From the NCBI GenBank assembly GCA_023461275.1, contig JAEYMI010000031.1:1-57656 (forward strand): a DNA stretch of 57,656 bases, written 5' to 3'. The notes beneath the pieces were generated by a model. It was not told the origin of the DNA, searched no databases, and saw only the letters and a program-made list of their open reading frames with translations. Position 1 is the stretch's first letter. Each line of letters begins with the position of its first letter. Made by a program: the position numbers and the translations under genes. Positions 42,274 to 52,500 of this stretch are shown piece by piece. Source of the DNA: Actinomycetes bacterium. Its GTDB lineage: Bacteria; Actinomycetota; Actinomycetes; Mycobacteriales; Mycobacteriaceae.

Positions 42274-42288
42274 TCGGGCGAAGCCCGA
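42274..42288 (+). promoter_or_regulatory. Short stable hairpin between espG and esxB
   Basis: TCGGGC/GCCCGA flank a GAA loop at 42274-42288, 19 bp after the espG stop and 55 bp before esxB. No T-run follows. It could attenuate read-through or mark an mRNA processing point that raises esxBA levels. Confidence 0.4.
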
Positions 42289-42342
42289 GCACACACACGT
42301 GCCCCGACAGAACGGGTTCGTGCCGAATAACGGAGGATGAGC

Positions 42343-42669
42343 ATGGCAGGTGACAATGCGCTCGAACTCGATCTGAGTTCTGGCTTCAAGCACGTCAACA
42401 CGGTCGACGAGATCGTGTCGAGTATCCGTAAGACCCTCGACACCATCACCCAGGAGGTGGATTCGGCGAAGGCGACCTGGCAGGGCCAGGCGAACAAGAC
42501 CTTCACCGAGGTGTCGTTGCAGTGGGGCGATGAGGCGACCCGTCTCAATCGCGCACTCGACGAGGTGAAGACCACGTTGAGCAACAGCGCCTTCAAGGGC
42601 GGTCAGCAGACCGACGAGACCATCCAGTCGTCGTTCAGCTCGATCAACGTCGGCGGCCTCAACCTCTGA
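42343..42669 (+). CDS. esxB: WXG100 protein, EsxB/CFP-10-like
   Basis: 108 aa. A helical hairpin with the WXG turn in SAKATWQGQANKTFTEVSLQ. The start ATG 42343 has GGAGG six bases upstream; ATG 42337 leaves no spacing. It is followed at 42721 by the partner gene, the standard esxB-esxA order. No YxxxD/E motif is visible in the C-terminal tail (SAFKGGQQTDETIQSSF), which is unusual for the CFP-10-like partner. Confidence 0.85.
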   Translation: MAGDNALELDLSSGFKHVNTVDEIVSSIRKTLDTITQEVDSAKATWQGQANKTFTEVSLQWGDEATRLNRALDEVKTTLSNSAFKGGQQTDETIQSSFSSINVGGLNL

Positions 42670-42720
42670 TCTCGCAGGGGCTCAGGCCCTTGATCTGACA
42701 CCCACGAAAGGATTCTCGTC

Positions 42721-43008
42721 ATGTCCATCAAGTACGACTTCAACGACATCTGGCGTCTCGCCGATGCACTGCGCCAGAACGGTCACGCCCTCCAGCAGGA
42801 GAGCGAGACCCTGCAGACGGCGGTCCAGTCGCTGCGCGGCACCTTCACCGGTAGCGGTGCGGCCGCCTACGATCAGGCGATCGCCAAGTGGAACTCGGAG
42901 CTCTCCGATACCCAGACCATCCTCGAGGACATCGCCAAGAAGGTCGAGCAGGCTGCGACCGACATGAAGGTTCAGGACGACACGGTAGCCAAGAACATCA
43001 ACGTCTGA
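42721..43008 (+). CDS. esxA: WXG100 protein, EsxA/ESAT-6-like
   Basis: 95 aa. Helical hairpin with RGTFTGSGAAAYDQAIAKWN at the turn: the WXG Trp is Phe here, but the surrounding pattern (G-S-G-x-A-Y-x-x-x-x-x-K-W) is that of ESAT-6. The ATG follows GAAAGGATTCTCGTC. It is likely exported as a heterodimer with the EsxB-like protein. The strong hairpin at 43062 lies 54 bp downstream. Confidence 0.85.
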   Translation: MSIKYDFNDIWRLADALRQNGHALQQESETLQTAVQSLRGTFTGSGAAAYDQAIAKWNSELSDTQTILEDIAKKVEQAATDMKVQDDTVAKNINV

Positions 43009-43061
43009 TCGAGTGCCGCGTGCGTATAGACGCGCCGGCATCTGCGTTCCGACATCGACGC

Positions 43062-43110
43062 AGGTGCCGGTTGTCTCAACGTCGGATCGACGAAGAGGCA
43101 ACCGGCACCT
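43062..43110 (+). terminator. Compound hairpin after esxA
   Basis: AGGTGCCGGTTG at 43062-43073 pairs exactly with CAACCGGCACCT at 43099-43110. Inside, a T-G wobble, CTC/GAG and CGTCG/CGACG pair around symmetric AA/AA loops and a GAT tip. TTGTGTTTGG follows. It fits the transcription end of the esxB-esxA unit. The rest of the 199-bp gap up to the convergent eccE shows nothing else. Confidence 0.75.
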
Positions 43111-43207
43111 TGTGTTTGGAGTTCTGTTGTTGATTGAGCAGTGCCCGCGAGCGGGCTCGCTGCACTCGCTCGTCCGGCACTCGATCGGCAGGGGCAGGGG
43201 TGACCCG

Positions 43208-44962
43208 TCAGCGTCGGCCGGCAGGTGCGGGCACGCGCATCGGATGCGACGCCGGCCCCGACGCTGCGGGAGCCCGGAGGGATCCGCCGATGTAGTGCAT
43301 CTCGTCCGGCGTGGCGACCATCATGACGTCGGTGTGCCCCTCGGCGGTCTCGATCCGCACGATCGGTCCACCGCGGGTCTGCTGCGTGAGGGTGACGGTG
43401 GCGCTGGCGGTCGGGGCGCCGGATGTGGTTGTCGGCGAACCGAAGATGCGGATCATGGTGACCTCGGCGGCATGCGGGATCGGTGGCACACCATCGAACA
43501 CCATCACCGAGAACTCCTGCCGGTGTCCGGCCTGCTGACCGCCACCGCCGAAGTTGGCAATGGTGAGTTGCTGCGGGATCCCTAGTGCCTGGGCCATCGG
43601 TACCCAGCCGCCCGGCCGGTTGGTGTGCACGATCACCCGGGCACCCAGCGCGATGGCGCGCAGGATGACCTGCTGCGCCAGATGCAGGGTGCCGACGATG
43701 GAGATCTCGCGGACCGACGCGCCGACGAGCGGGATGGTCACCGCACGTCCCTGCTCATCGGCACCCACCAGCTGACCGCAGCCTGACGCGGGAATCGCCA
43801 TCTCGCGCAACAGTTGTGCGGGTCCGAACTTCTCGAACTCGGCGCGATCACGGAAGTTGTCGTGCAGCGGCAGGGTGGCCAGCAGGGCATCGCGCTGACG
43901 ACCGTGCAGGGTGGTGAATCCCGCCGGCGTCGGAACTGTCGCGGTCTCCAAGGTGTTGAAGCGCACCAGGGCACTGATGGCGGTCTCGTCGGACTCGTTA
44001 CGGCGCAACCGGATCGATATGGTCGTCGACAAGGTCGGCACGGTCCACACGTCGGTCAGCAGGAAGGTCTCCAGGCCGTCGGGCTTGGCGATGAAGGTGG
44101 TGAACTTCATCCGGTCGGCCGAGATGTGATCCCAATGTTCCTCGGCGGCAGGGAGATCGTGGCCCTCGGCCAGCCGTGCGGTGGCAGCGTTCATCTCGCC
44201 GGCCGACATGATCAACGCCTGTGTCCCGTTGTCGGTGAGTCGCTTGGCGAGTCTGCGGGTGGCGATCATCGCGGTGCGCAGCACGCCGGTGGCGCCGCCG
44301 CCGCGTCGAGCGATCGCGTCGGAACCGTCAAGAGGGTTGAGCCGCAACACGATCCATACCGATCGGAACGCTGTGGCGGGCAGTGGACCCAGTACGCTGT
44401 GATAAATACGCGCCACGTCGCCGGTTCCGTAGGCACGTGAACCGTGACTGATCACGTCAATCGATTCCAGCGCGACATCGAACTGGACCAGGCTCTCGGC
44501 GAGCAGATCCAAGGGCACGGTGTTGTCGGTGATGGCAACGCCCGGAACGAATTTCGTCATGTGCTGCGGAGGTGACTCCAGGCGCAGCATGGTGATCAGG
44601 GTGCCGTTCTCCCAGCGAATGCCGCAGCTGCCGCCTTCGGGCAACGGGACATCGAAGGGGATCTCCGGGTACTCCGGTTGGCCACTGAACATCGATCGGG
44701 TGGCGTAGCGGGTGCGTCGCGAGAGCTTGGCCGCCACCGACTCGCCGCGCACCCGCACCAGCAGCGGTAGGCACAGCGCCGCCCCGACAATCGGCCCGAT
44801 CCACCACTGCAGACCCACCGCGCCACCGATCAGTGCGGCGACGATGATGACGAACGGTACGGCGATGGCGACCCGGATCGGCAGTGCCCGACGCAGCCAC
44901 AGGGTTTGGTCCACGTGCAGTGCTTGATCGTTCTCAACTCTGTGGAGCCGCTCATCGGCCAC
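43208..44962 (-). CDS. eccE: ESX membrane protein EccE
   Basis: 584 aa. Two transmembrane helices at about 29-70 (RVAIAVPFVIIVAALIGGAV, WWIGPIVGAALCLPLLVRVR) are followed by the large soluble EccE domain (CGIRWENGTLITMLRLESPP, then LRLNPLDG and FLLTDVWTVPTLSTTISIRL). EccE is the peripheral subunit of the EccBCDE complex. The GTG at 44962 follows GGGGGTGGCGCGTC. It is divergent from eccB with 94 bp between starts and convergent with esxA. Confidence 0.9.
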   Translation of the reverse strand: MADERLHRVENDQALHVDQTLWLRRALPIRVAIAVPFVIIVAALIGGAVGLQWWIGPIVGAALCLPLLVRVRGESVAAKLSRRTRYATRSMFSGQPEYPEIPFDVPLPEGGSCGIRWENGTLITMLRLESPPQHMTKFVPGVAITDNTVPLDLLAESLVQFDVALESIDVISHGSRAYGTGDVARIYHSVLGPLPATAFRSVWIVLRLNPLDGSDAIARRGGGATGVLRTAMIATRRLAKRLTDNGTQALIMSAGEMNAATARLAEGHDLPAAEEHWDHISADRMKFTTFIAKPDGLETFLLTDVWTVPTLSTTISIRLRRNESDETAISALVRFNTLETATVPTPAGFTTLHGRQRDALLATLPLHDNFRDRAEFEKFGPAQLLREMAIPASGCGQLVGADEQGRAVTIPLVGASVREISIVGTLHLAQQVILRAIALGARVIVHTNRPGGWVPMAQALGIPQQLTIANFGGGGQQAGHRQEFSVMVFDGVPPIPHAAEVTMIRIFGSPTTTSGAPTASATVTLTQQTRGGPIVRIETAEGHTDVMMVATPDEMHYIGGSLRAPAASGPASHPMRVPAPAGRR

Positions 44963-45056
44963 GACGCGCCACCCCCTACCATTGACCCTGATCGATACCG
45001 GCGTCGACCTCGCAACAGGTTACCGCCTCGGGGAAACGGTGAGGGGTGAGCATCGC

Positions 45057-46532
45057 GTGCCGGCTCCGTTGACGACTCGGCAGCAGGTCAATGGCTATCG
45101 GTTCCTGCTGCGTCGGCTCGAGCACGCCCTGATCCGGCGTGACGTTCGGATGTTGCACGACCCCATGCGAGCCCACCTGCGCTCGCTGTCGATCGGTATC
45201 GCCCTGACGCTGCTGGCGGTGGGTGGCTGCGCGGTCTACGGCCTGATCAAACCGGCCGGATCGGTGGGCGAGAGCAAGATCGTCGTCGGCAAACAGAGCG
45301 GTGGGTTGTTCGTCGTCGTCGGCGACACCCTGCATCCGGTCCTCAACGTGGCGTCAGCGAGGCTCATCGTCGGGTCGGCCAACAGCCCGGCGTCGGTGTC
45401 GGACAGTAAGTTGCAGAGTTTTTCGCGAGGCCCCCTGCTCGGTATCGCCGGTGCACCGACCTCGCTCCCCGGCCCGGCGGATGCGTCGAATTCCTATTGG
45501 AATGTCTGCGACACCGCCCGGGTTCCCAGCGGTGCCGGGTCCATGGCCGGAGGCGTCACCCTGTCGGTGTTGGGCAATCGCCCGGAATCGGTGGGTAGCA
45601 ACCGACGGATGGCCGGCAACGAGGCCGCATACGTCCAGGCCGACGACAAGCGCTACCTCATCTATGACGGACGTCGTGCGCAGGTGGACACCGACGACGC
45701 GGCCGTGATGCGCGCGCTGAAACTGGAGGACAAGCAACCTCGACCGATCAGCACCGGTCTGCTCAACGCTTTTCCGCAGGCACCGGAACTGACCACGCCG
45801 ATGATCGCCAACCGCGGCAAGCAGGCCGGCGGGCCGTCGGCACTCGCTGCGCGGGTGGGCAACCTGCTGCAGGTGTCGGATGTGGCCACCGGCCAGCGCA
45901 CCCTGTATGTGGTTCTCGCCGATGGCATTCAGAAGGTCACGCCGGCGGCCGCGGCGGTGATCGCGGCCGCCGATCCGGCCGGTGCCGACCCGATCACCGT
46001 CGCACCGGGACTGCTCACGCAGATGCGTTCGGTCCAGACGCTGCCGGTCGGCGAGTTTCCCGGTGAGGTACCCACCGTCATCAGCCAATCCGACTCGCCG
46101 GTGCTCTGTTACGCGTGGTCGCGCGAGGGGGAGTCCGACGCCAAAGTGACTGCGTTGGTGGGCGACCGACTGCCGATTCCGGCCGACAGGTCGGTGGTGC
46201 AACTGGCCACCGCGGACGGCGCCGACAGTGGCGTCGACGAGTTCTACCTGCCGCCGGGCACCGGGGCGTTCGTGCGTTCTACGGGCTCGAACCCGGGCAG
46301 TACCCGCGCGGAATCGTTGCTGTACATCTCCGATGTCGGTGTGCGCTACGGCATTCCCGACGCGCAGACCGGTCAGGCGTTGGGCCTTGGCGACAAACCG
46401 CAGCGGGCACCGTGGGCGGCACTGGGCCTACTGGTGGCAGGACCGATGCTCTCCCGCACCAACGCACTCGTGGCACATGACGCGATGCCGGCGGACTCGC
46501 AGGCCGCGGTCATCGACGGACCGGGGAACTGA
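45057..46532 (+). CDS. eccB: ESX membrane protein EccB
   Basis: 491 aa. The N-terminus matches EccB (PLTTRQQVNGYRFLLRRLEH, LIRRDVRMLHDPMRAHLRSL), with one transmembrane helix (LSIGIALTLLAVGGCAVYGL) and a long periplasmic domain containing R1-R4-type repeats (paired Cys in WNVCDTARVP and SPVLCYAW). The GTG at 45057 with GAGGGGTGAG upstream is preferred; the longer frame from 44982 adds 25 residues that do not look like EccB. EccB binds EccC and spans into the periplasm. Confidence 0.93.
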   Translation: MPAPLTTRQQVNGYRFLLRRLEHALIRRDVRMLHDPMRAHLRSLSIGIALTLLAVGGCAVYGLIKPAGSVGESKIVVGKQSGGLFVVVGDTLHPVLNVASARLIVGSANSPASVSDSKLQSFSRGPLLGIAGAPTSLPGPADASNSYWNVCDTARVPSGAGSMAGGVTLSVLGNRPESVGSNRRMAGNEAAYVQADDKRYLIYDGRRAQVDTDDAAVMRALKLEDKQPRPISTGLLNAFPQAPELTTPMIANRGKQAGGPSALAARVGNLLQVSDVATGQRTLYVVLADGIQKVTPAAAAVIAAADPAGADPITVAPGLLTQMRSVQTLPVGEFPGEVPTVISQSDSPVLCYAWSREGESDAKVTALVGDRLPIPADRSVVQLATADGADSGVDEFYLPPGTGAFVRSTGSNPGSTRAESLLYISDVGVRYGIPDAQTGQALGLGDKPQRAPWAALGLLVAGPMLSRTNALVAHDAMPADSQAAVIDGPGN

Positions 46533-46545
46533 CGCGCGGCGATCA

Positions 46546-46595
46546 GCAATGGTCACCTGATCAGAAACGGTCCCGATCAGCGAAGGTTTCGGTCA
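46546..46595 (-). repeat. Stop-codon-anchored tandem repeat (TGAYC units)
   Basis: On the minus strand the mycP stop opens TGACCGAAACCTTCGC (46595-46580), then TGATCGGGACCGTTTC (46579-46564), TGATCAGGTGACCATTGC (46563-46546), and a further TGATCGCC. The units of 16-18 bp fill the gap between the convergent eccB and mycP stops. Confidence 0.75.
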
Positions 46596-47981
46596 GTAGT
46601 CATCCTCGGTGAGTCGACGTAAGTGCCGCCGCGGCAACGAGATCGCCCAGGCCACACCCGCCACGACGAGGCAGCCGAGCGTGCCCAGCAGTCCGATCAA
46701 CTTCGGCAACCGGCCGGCATCACTCGAACTCTGCGGCGCGGCAATTGCTTTCGGTTCGGTCGGGCTACGCTCCGGCACGCCGGGCGGGGTATCGGTGAGC
46801 GCCGCTACCGGATCGATGACGCCGTACCCGACGGCGTTGTCACGCACCGGCCCGGGACCGTGGGCGGTCCGGGTGATCCGGTCCATCACCTCGCGCGCGG
46901 AGATTCCCGGATAGCGTGACTTGATCAGCGCTGCCAGGCCGGCGACGTAGGGTGCGGCAAAGCTGGTGCCGTTCAACGGAACCGGCCCCTGGTCGCCGCC
47001 GTTCTGGCGGTTCACCGCGCGCCCGCCGGTGCCGATGCTCACCACGTCGGTGGCCGGCGCGGCCACCGAGACCCACGGGCCGTGCACACTCAGCGCCCAC
47101 GGTTGACCGGTGTCGGAGTGCACACCCCCGACGGTGAGCAGGTAGTCGCTGTACCAGGCCGGCGACACGATGGTGCGGACGGTGTCCCAGCCCTGCAGGT
47201 CGGGTCTGGCCGGGTTGGGGTCGGGATTCTGGTTCTCGCAGGAGCCGGTCAGGTTGCCGGCCGCGGCGACCACCACCACGTTGCGGGAGTAGGCATACCG
47301 CAGCGCAGCGCCCAGCGCGCCGTCGCGCATGTCCGAAGTGTCTGCGGCGCAAGCGACTTCGGAGATGTTGATGACAGTGGCACCCCGCTTGACCGCGGTG
47401 ACCACCGCCCAGGCGAGCGTGCGGACATCTCCGTAGCCGGCCGTGGCCAGCCGGGTGGGACCGGAGTCCTTGGAGTCCTTGGCCTCGAAGGTCGCCGCCG
47501 ATTGCCGGATGGACAGGATCGACGCCTCGGGTGCGACCCCGGCGAAGGCGTCGGTATCCGGGCGTGGCCGGGCGGCGATGATGCCGGCGACCGTCGTGCC
47601 GTGGCCGTCGCAGTCGCTGAGTCCGGTGGAATCGGAGACGAAGTCGCCGCCGCCGATCACGCGGGTGAACCTGCTGCTCGGATTGACCCCGGTGTCGATC
47701 ACCGCCACCAGCTGGCCGGCCCCGCGACTGTATTGCCAGGCGCGTTCGACGTCCATCAGTTGCTGTGCGGCCGACGGATCCCGCAGCGTGGCAGCGTCGG
47801 AGGCGAACGGAGCGCCGCAGATCGCGCTCTGTCTGGTGGGTTCGGGTGGATTCGACGGCGGATTGGCCTCCAGCGCGGACAGGCTTGCCGTCGGCGGGCT
47901 GATCGCCACGGCCACTGCTGGATTCGCTGCGGCCAACACGATTCCGGCGGCCGCGGCCAGCGCAGCGGCGCGCCGGCTCAC
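46593..47981 (-). CDS. mycP: ESX subtilisin-like protease MycP (mycosin)
   Basis: 462 aa. Signal peptide (about residues 1-27), then the S8 triad: Asp96 in AVIDTGVN, His127 in CDGHGTTVAG, Ser340 in NGTSFAAPYVAG. A C-terminal transmembrane helix (LLGTLGCLVVAGVAWAISLP) ends in a short basic tail. MycP is a membrane-anchored periplasmic protease required for ESX complex stability. The GTG at 47981 overlaps the eccD stop (GTGA), so translation is coupled. The long open frame to 49508 is out of frame with eccD and is not coding. Confidence 0.95.
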   Translation of the reverse strand: MSRRAAALAAAAGIVLAAANPAVAVAISPPTASLSALEANPPSNPPEPTRQSAICGAPFASDAATLRDPSAAQQLMDVERAWQYSRGAGQLVAVIDTGVNPSSRFTRVIGGGDFVSDSTGLSDCDGHGTTVAGIIAARPRPDTDAFAGVAPEASILSIRQSAATFEAKDSKDSGPTRLATAGYGDVRTLAWAVVTAVKRGATVINISEVACAADTSDMRDGALGAALRYAYSRNVVVVAAAGNLTGSCENQNPDPNPARPDLQGWDTVRTIVSPAWYSDYLLTVGGVHSDTGQPWALSVHGPWVSVAAPATDVVSIGTGGRAVNRQNGGDQGPVPLNGTSFAAPYVAGLAALIKSRYPGISAREVMDRITRTAHGPGPVRDNAVGYGVIDPVAALTDTPPGVPERSPTEPKAIAAPQSSSDAGRLPKLIGLLGTLGCLVVAGVAWAISLPRRHLRRLTEDDY

Positions 47982-49477
47982 GGCAGGTTCCGGATGTATC
48001 CGTACACGCCGATCACCCAGCAGGCCAACGGAACCACCACGATGACCAAGGTGTACTCGATGAGTTCGCCGGTCCGCTTCATCACCGGTGAGAACTCTTG
48101 ATGCGGGGCCACCACACCGCACAGCAGCCCGATGACGGCCAGCGCGAGCAACGCACCGAACGACACCCACACCCACAGGGTGCCGTGGGTGGCCATCGCG
48201 GCCGCGCCCGCGGCGAAAGTGAGTGCACCACCGCCGATGAGGGTGGCGGCCTGGACGATGTCGGAGTGCGCGCGGCCTCGCAGTGCGAAGATCAGCGCCA
48301 CGCAGCAGGCCAGGGTGACCGCCTTCCAGCCCGGGTACCCGCCGAATGGTGTGAGCACCAGCAGGACTCCGGTGATCCCGGCGGCGACGACCGCGGCGAG
48401 GATGCCGGTCAGATAGTGATTGGCGGTGTGCGCGCGACGTTCGAGTTCGACCGCCGATGGCAACGCCATCGCGCCGATCGCGCCGATGCCCTCGATGGTC
48501 GGGGCGACCTCGGAGTCGATGGGGTCGATCGCAGCGCCGGCGGTGGGCACCGGGGGCAACGGCAACCGCGCCAGCAGGATGGTGAAGCGGACTGCGATGG
48601 CCGCCATGATGACTGCGCCGGCACACAATCCGGCGCCGAGGTCGATGGAATCGACGTCCCAGATCAGCGCCACCGCGGTGGTGATCAACCCGATGATGGC
48701 ACCGGTGAACGCGGCGGCGTTGACCATCGGTCCCGCTGAGGTGACCCGGTAGACCACCACCGACGTCGCGGCCACCGCCGCGAAACCGAACATCAGGTGT
48801 GGGGCGCCGAAGCCGTGCGGGGTGATCAGCAGTGCGCCGACGAAGGCCAGGGCCAGTGCGCAGCAGGTCAGGACCGTCGAGGTACCGAACTCGCGGTACT
48901 GCCGTGCCACCACGATGGCCGCGGCACCGAATCCGATGGCCAGCACCAACGCCACCACACCGGGAATCCAACTGCCCGTGGATGATCGGAGGGCGGCCAG
49001 CACGCCCGCCGCCAGTAGCGTTGCTCCGACAGCGACGATCCAGCCCATCACCCGCGCCGAGTTGGCCGTCCAGTGCCGGAAGGCGGAGTCGTTCAAACGG
49101 GCGACAGCGTCGATGACGTCGTCGAATAGTGCCGGGGTCTCGCGGGAGGCCACCGAGCGCAGCATCAGCAGCTCGCCGTCTTCGACGTGCGCGTCGTCGA
49201 GCGTGTGTGCCGACGACAATGCGGGCTGGCCGATGCGCGAGAGTGTCCAGTGCTCGGTGATGGCGCCGCTGTCGGGTCGTTGTGTGCGCGAACCCCGTCG
49301 ACGTCCGTCGATCAATGCGACCAGATCGGGGAGCAGCGCGGCGATCGGTACGCCGGGCGGGAGTCCGACGTCGACCTGGGTGTCGCGTCCGATGATCGAC
49401 ACCCTGGTCAATTCCGGACGCGCGCCTACCGACTCGTCGAGTGAGGCGAGTGGATCCTGAATGGACAACGCAGACAC
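47978..49477 (-). CDS. eccD: ESX membrane channel protein EccD
   Basis: 499 aa. A ubiquitin-like cytosolic domain (about 20-110: TRVSIIGRDTQVDVGLPPGV, then ALIDGRRRGSRTQRPDSGAI) is followed by about eleven transmembrane helices (for example AVGATLLAAGVLAALRS and WIPGVVALVLAIGFGAAAIV). EccD forms the membrane raft of the ESX complex. It starts 65 bp from the divergent eccC. Its stop overlaps the mycP start. Confidence 0.93.
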   Translation of the reverse strand: MSALSIQDPLASLDESVGARPELTRVSIIGRDTQVDVGLPPGVPIAALLPDLVALIDGRRRGSRTQRPDSGAITEHWTLSRIGQPALSSAHTLDDAHVEDGELLMLRSVASRETPALFDDVIDAVARLNDSAFRHWTANSARVMGWIVAVGATLLAAGVLAALRSSTGSWIPGVVALVLAIGFGAAAIVVARQYREFGTSTVLTCCALALAFVGALLITPHGFGAPHLMFGFAAVAATSVVVYRVTSAGPMVNAAAFTGAIIGLITTAVALIWDVDSIDLGAGLCAGAVIMAAIAVRFTILLARLPLPPVPTAGAAIDPIDSEVAPTIEGIGAIGAMALPSAVELERRAHTANHYLTGILAAVVAAGITGVLLVLTPFGGYPGWKAVTLACCVALIFALRGRAHSDIVQAATLIGGGALTFAAGAAAMATHGTLWVWVSFGALLALAVIGLLCGVVAPHQEFSPVMKRTGELIEYTLVIVVVPLACWVIGVYGYIRNLP

Positions 49478-49542
49478 CCCCCGATGCCGAGTTCTTGGTC
49501 GGACGCAAGCAGGTTACCGGACTCGCCTACGATGACCTCGAT

Positions 49543-52500
49543 ATGGCTACCCGTGGATTTGTGCGGCGGCCGCGGATCGCCCCGCCGGTAGCGCCCGGCG
49601 GTGAGGTGAATATCCAGCCGCCGCCGGAGATACCTCGCATCATTCCCGGAAACGTGCTGATGAAGCTGTTTCCGGTGATCATGCTGATCGCGATCGTCGG
49701 CATGATCGCGTTGATGTTCACCGTCGGCGGGCGCAGCATGCTGAGCAATCCGATGATGCTGATGTTCCCGATGCTGATGTTGGTGTCGATGGGCGGCATG
49801 TTTATGGGCGGCGGGCGGTCGGGTGGCAAGAAGGCCGCAGAGCTGAATGAGGAACGCAAAGACTACTTTCGCTATCTCGGACAGCTGCGCGAGGATGTGC
49901 AGACCACCGGGACTGCGCAACGCGCCGCCCTGGAATGGAGTCACCCCGAGCCCATCGCGCTCAACCGGGTGGTCGGGACCCGACGGATGTGGGAACGACG
50001 CCCGACCGACCACGATTTCGGCCACGTCCGGGTCGGCGTGGGCAGCCAGCGGCTCGCCACCCGGTTGATGCCGCCGGAGACCGGACCCCTCGAAGATCTG
50101 GAACCGGTTGCCACCGTTGCCCTGCGCAGGTTTGTGCGCACCTATTCGGTGGTGCATGCCCTGCCGACCGCGGTGTCGCTGCGATCGTTCGCGGCGATCA
50201 ACATCGAAGGCGCGCGCCAGGAGACCCGGGCGCTGGCGCGGGCAATGGTGATGGAGCTGGCGGCGTTCCATGGTCCCGATCACCTGATGGTCGCGATCGT
50301 CTGTCACGACCCCGAGGCCGAGTCCTGGGTGTGGACCAAATGGCTGCCGCACGTCGCCCACCCCGAACGACGTGACGGCATCGGCGCCGAACGCATGCTC
50401 TACGGTTCGCTGGCCGAACTCGAGGAAGCGCTGGCGTCGGAACTCATTGAGCGCGGCCGGTTCTCGCGAACCGCATCGGCCAACGCGAACCGCAAGCAGT
50501 TGGTGATCATCATCGACGACGGCTACGTCAACGGCACCGAACGTCTGGTCAGCGAATCGGGCACGGATGCGGTCTGCGTCATCGATCTCACCGCGCCCGC
50601 CGACGGGCTGGCCACCCGCCGCGGGTTGTCGCTGGTGGTCGGTCGGGGCCGGGTGGCTGCCAAAACCCCTTCTGGTGCGGAGGATTTCGCCGCTATCGAC
50701 TCGGTATCGGTGGCCGACGCGGAGACGTTCGCCCGGCTGATGGCCAAGTACAAGGTGGCCACCGCCGCGCAGATCGTCAGCCTCGAAAGCGATTCGACGC
50801 CGGCCGATCCCGGCCTGATGTCGTTGCTGAACATCCCCGACGCCACCAAACTCGATCCGATGGTGGTGTGGCGGCCACGATCCCCGCGCGACCGGCTACG
50901 GGTACCGGTGGGTGTCGCGCAGAACGGCACGCCACTGGAGATCGACATCAAGGAAGCCGCCGAAGGCGGCATGGGACCACACGGATTGTGCATCGGCGCA
51001 ACGGGTTCGGGTAAGTCGGAGTTTCTGCGCACCCTGGTGCTGTCGATGATCGCCACCCATTCACCCGACGCCCTCAACCTGGTCCTGGTGGACTTCAAGG
51101 GTGGCGCGACGTTCCTCGGGCTCGATTCCGCACCGCACGTGGCCGCGGTCATCACCAACCTCGAGGACGAGTTGGCGATGGTCGATCGCATGAAGGATGC
51201 ACTGTCGGGTGAGATGAACCGCCGTCAGGAACTCCTTCGCTCGGCGGGCAACTTCGCCAACGTCGGCGAGTACGAACGCGCCAGGGTGGCCGGTGCAGCT
51301 CTCGATCCGCTGCCGGCACTGTTCGTCATCGTCGACGAGTTCTCCGAATTGCTCTCGCAGAAGCCGGATTTCGCCGAACTGTTCGTCGCAATCGGTCGAC
51401 TTGGCCGGTCCCTGCAGATGCATCTGCTCCTTGCCTCGCAGCGCCTCGAAGAAGGCAAGCTGCGCGGCCTGGACTCGCACCTGTCCTACCGCATCGGTCT
51501 GAAAACCTTCTCCGCCAGCGAATCCCGCACCGTCCTCGGCGTGCCCGACGCCTATCACCTGCCGTCGATTCCCGGCTCGGCCTACCTCAAGTGCGACTCG
51601 TCGGAGCCGGTCCGGTTCCACACCAGCTACGTGTCCGGACCGTACAGCTCCGCCGACGCCGACGTCATCGTCGAAAGCGGGCGCGTGGGCCGAAGCGGAA
51701 TGAAACCGTTCACCGCGGCGCCGGTACCGCTGGACCCCGACGAGCTCGACGAACCGCCGAAGTCGTCGATGATCGAGTTGCCGCCGCTGGAAGAGCTTGA
51801 GGCCCAACCACTGCCGACGTCGGCGTCCGGGTTGTCGAAGTCGTTGCTCGACATCGTCGTCGAACGTCTTGCCGGGCACGGCCGGGGTGCGCACGAGGTG
51901 TGGCTGCCGCCGCTGGAGGAGTCGCCGACCGTTGACGTTCTGGTGCCTTCGGCAGACTGGCGTGACGGCGTCAATAAGCCTGGGGCACTGCAGTTCCCGA
52001 TGGGCATCGTCGACCGTCCATATGATCAGCGCCGCGATGCGCTGATCGTCGATGTCAGTGGTGCGGCCGGCAACCTGGCGGTGGTGGGTGGTCCGCAGTC
52101 GGGTAAGTCCACGGCACTGCGCACTCTGATCATGGCTGCGTCGGTCACCCACACCCCCGAGCAGGTGCAGTTCTACTGCCTGGACTTCGGTGGCGGTTCG
52201 CTGGTGGGTCTGGCCGGGTTGCCGCACGTCGGCGCAGTCGCGACGCGATCTGACATCGACGGTGTCCGCCGCACCGTCGCCGAGGTGGTCACGCTGATCC
52301 GCGAGCGGGAGGAACGCTTCCGCGCCTTGGGAATCGAGTCGATGCGCGACTTCCGCAGGCTCAAGGCAACCGCCGGCGACGGTCGGATGTCCGACGACGC
52401 GGCCGCTGCCCTGGCTGTCGACGAGTTCGGCGACGTCTTCCTGGTCATCGACGGATGGGCGGCGTTCCGGGCCGAGTTCGACTCGCTGGAGGCCGGCGTC

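Noticed and set aside
47982..49508. N-terminal extension of the mycP reading frame
   Set aside because: It runs antiphase through eccD, is Arg/His-rich, and MycP has a good signal peptide starting at 47981.
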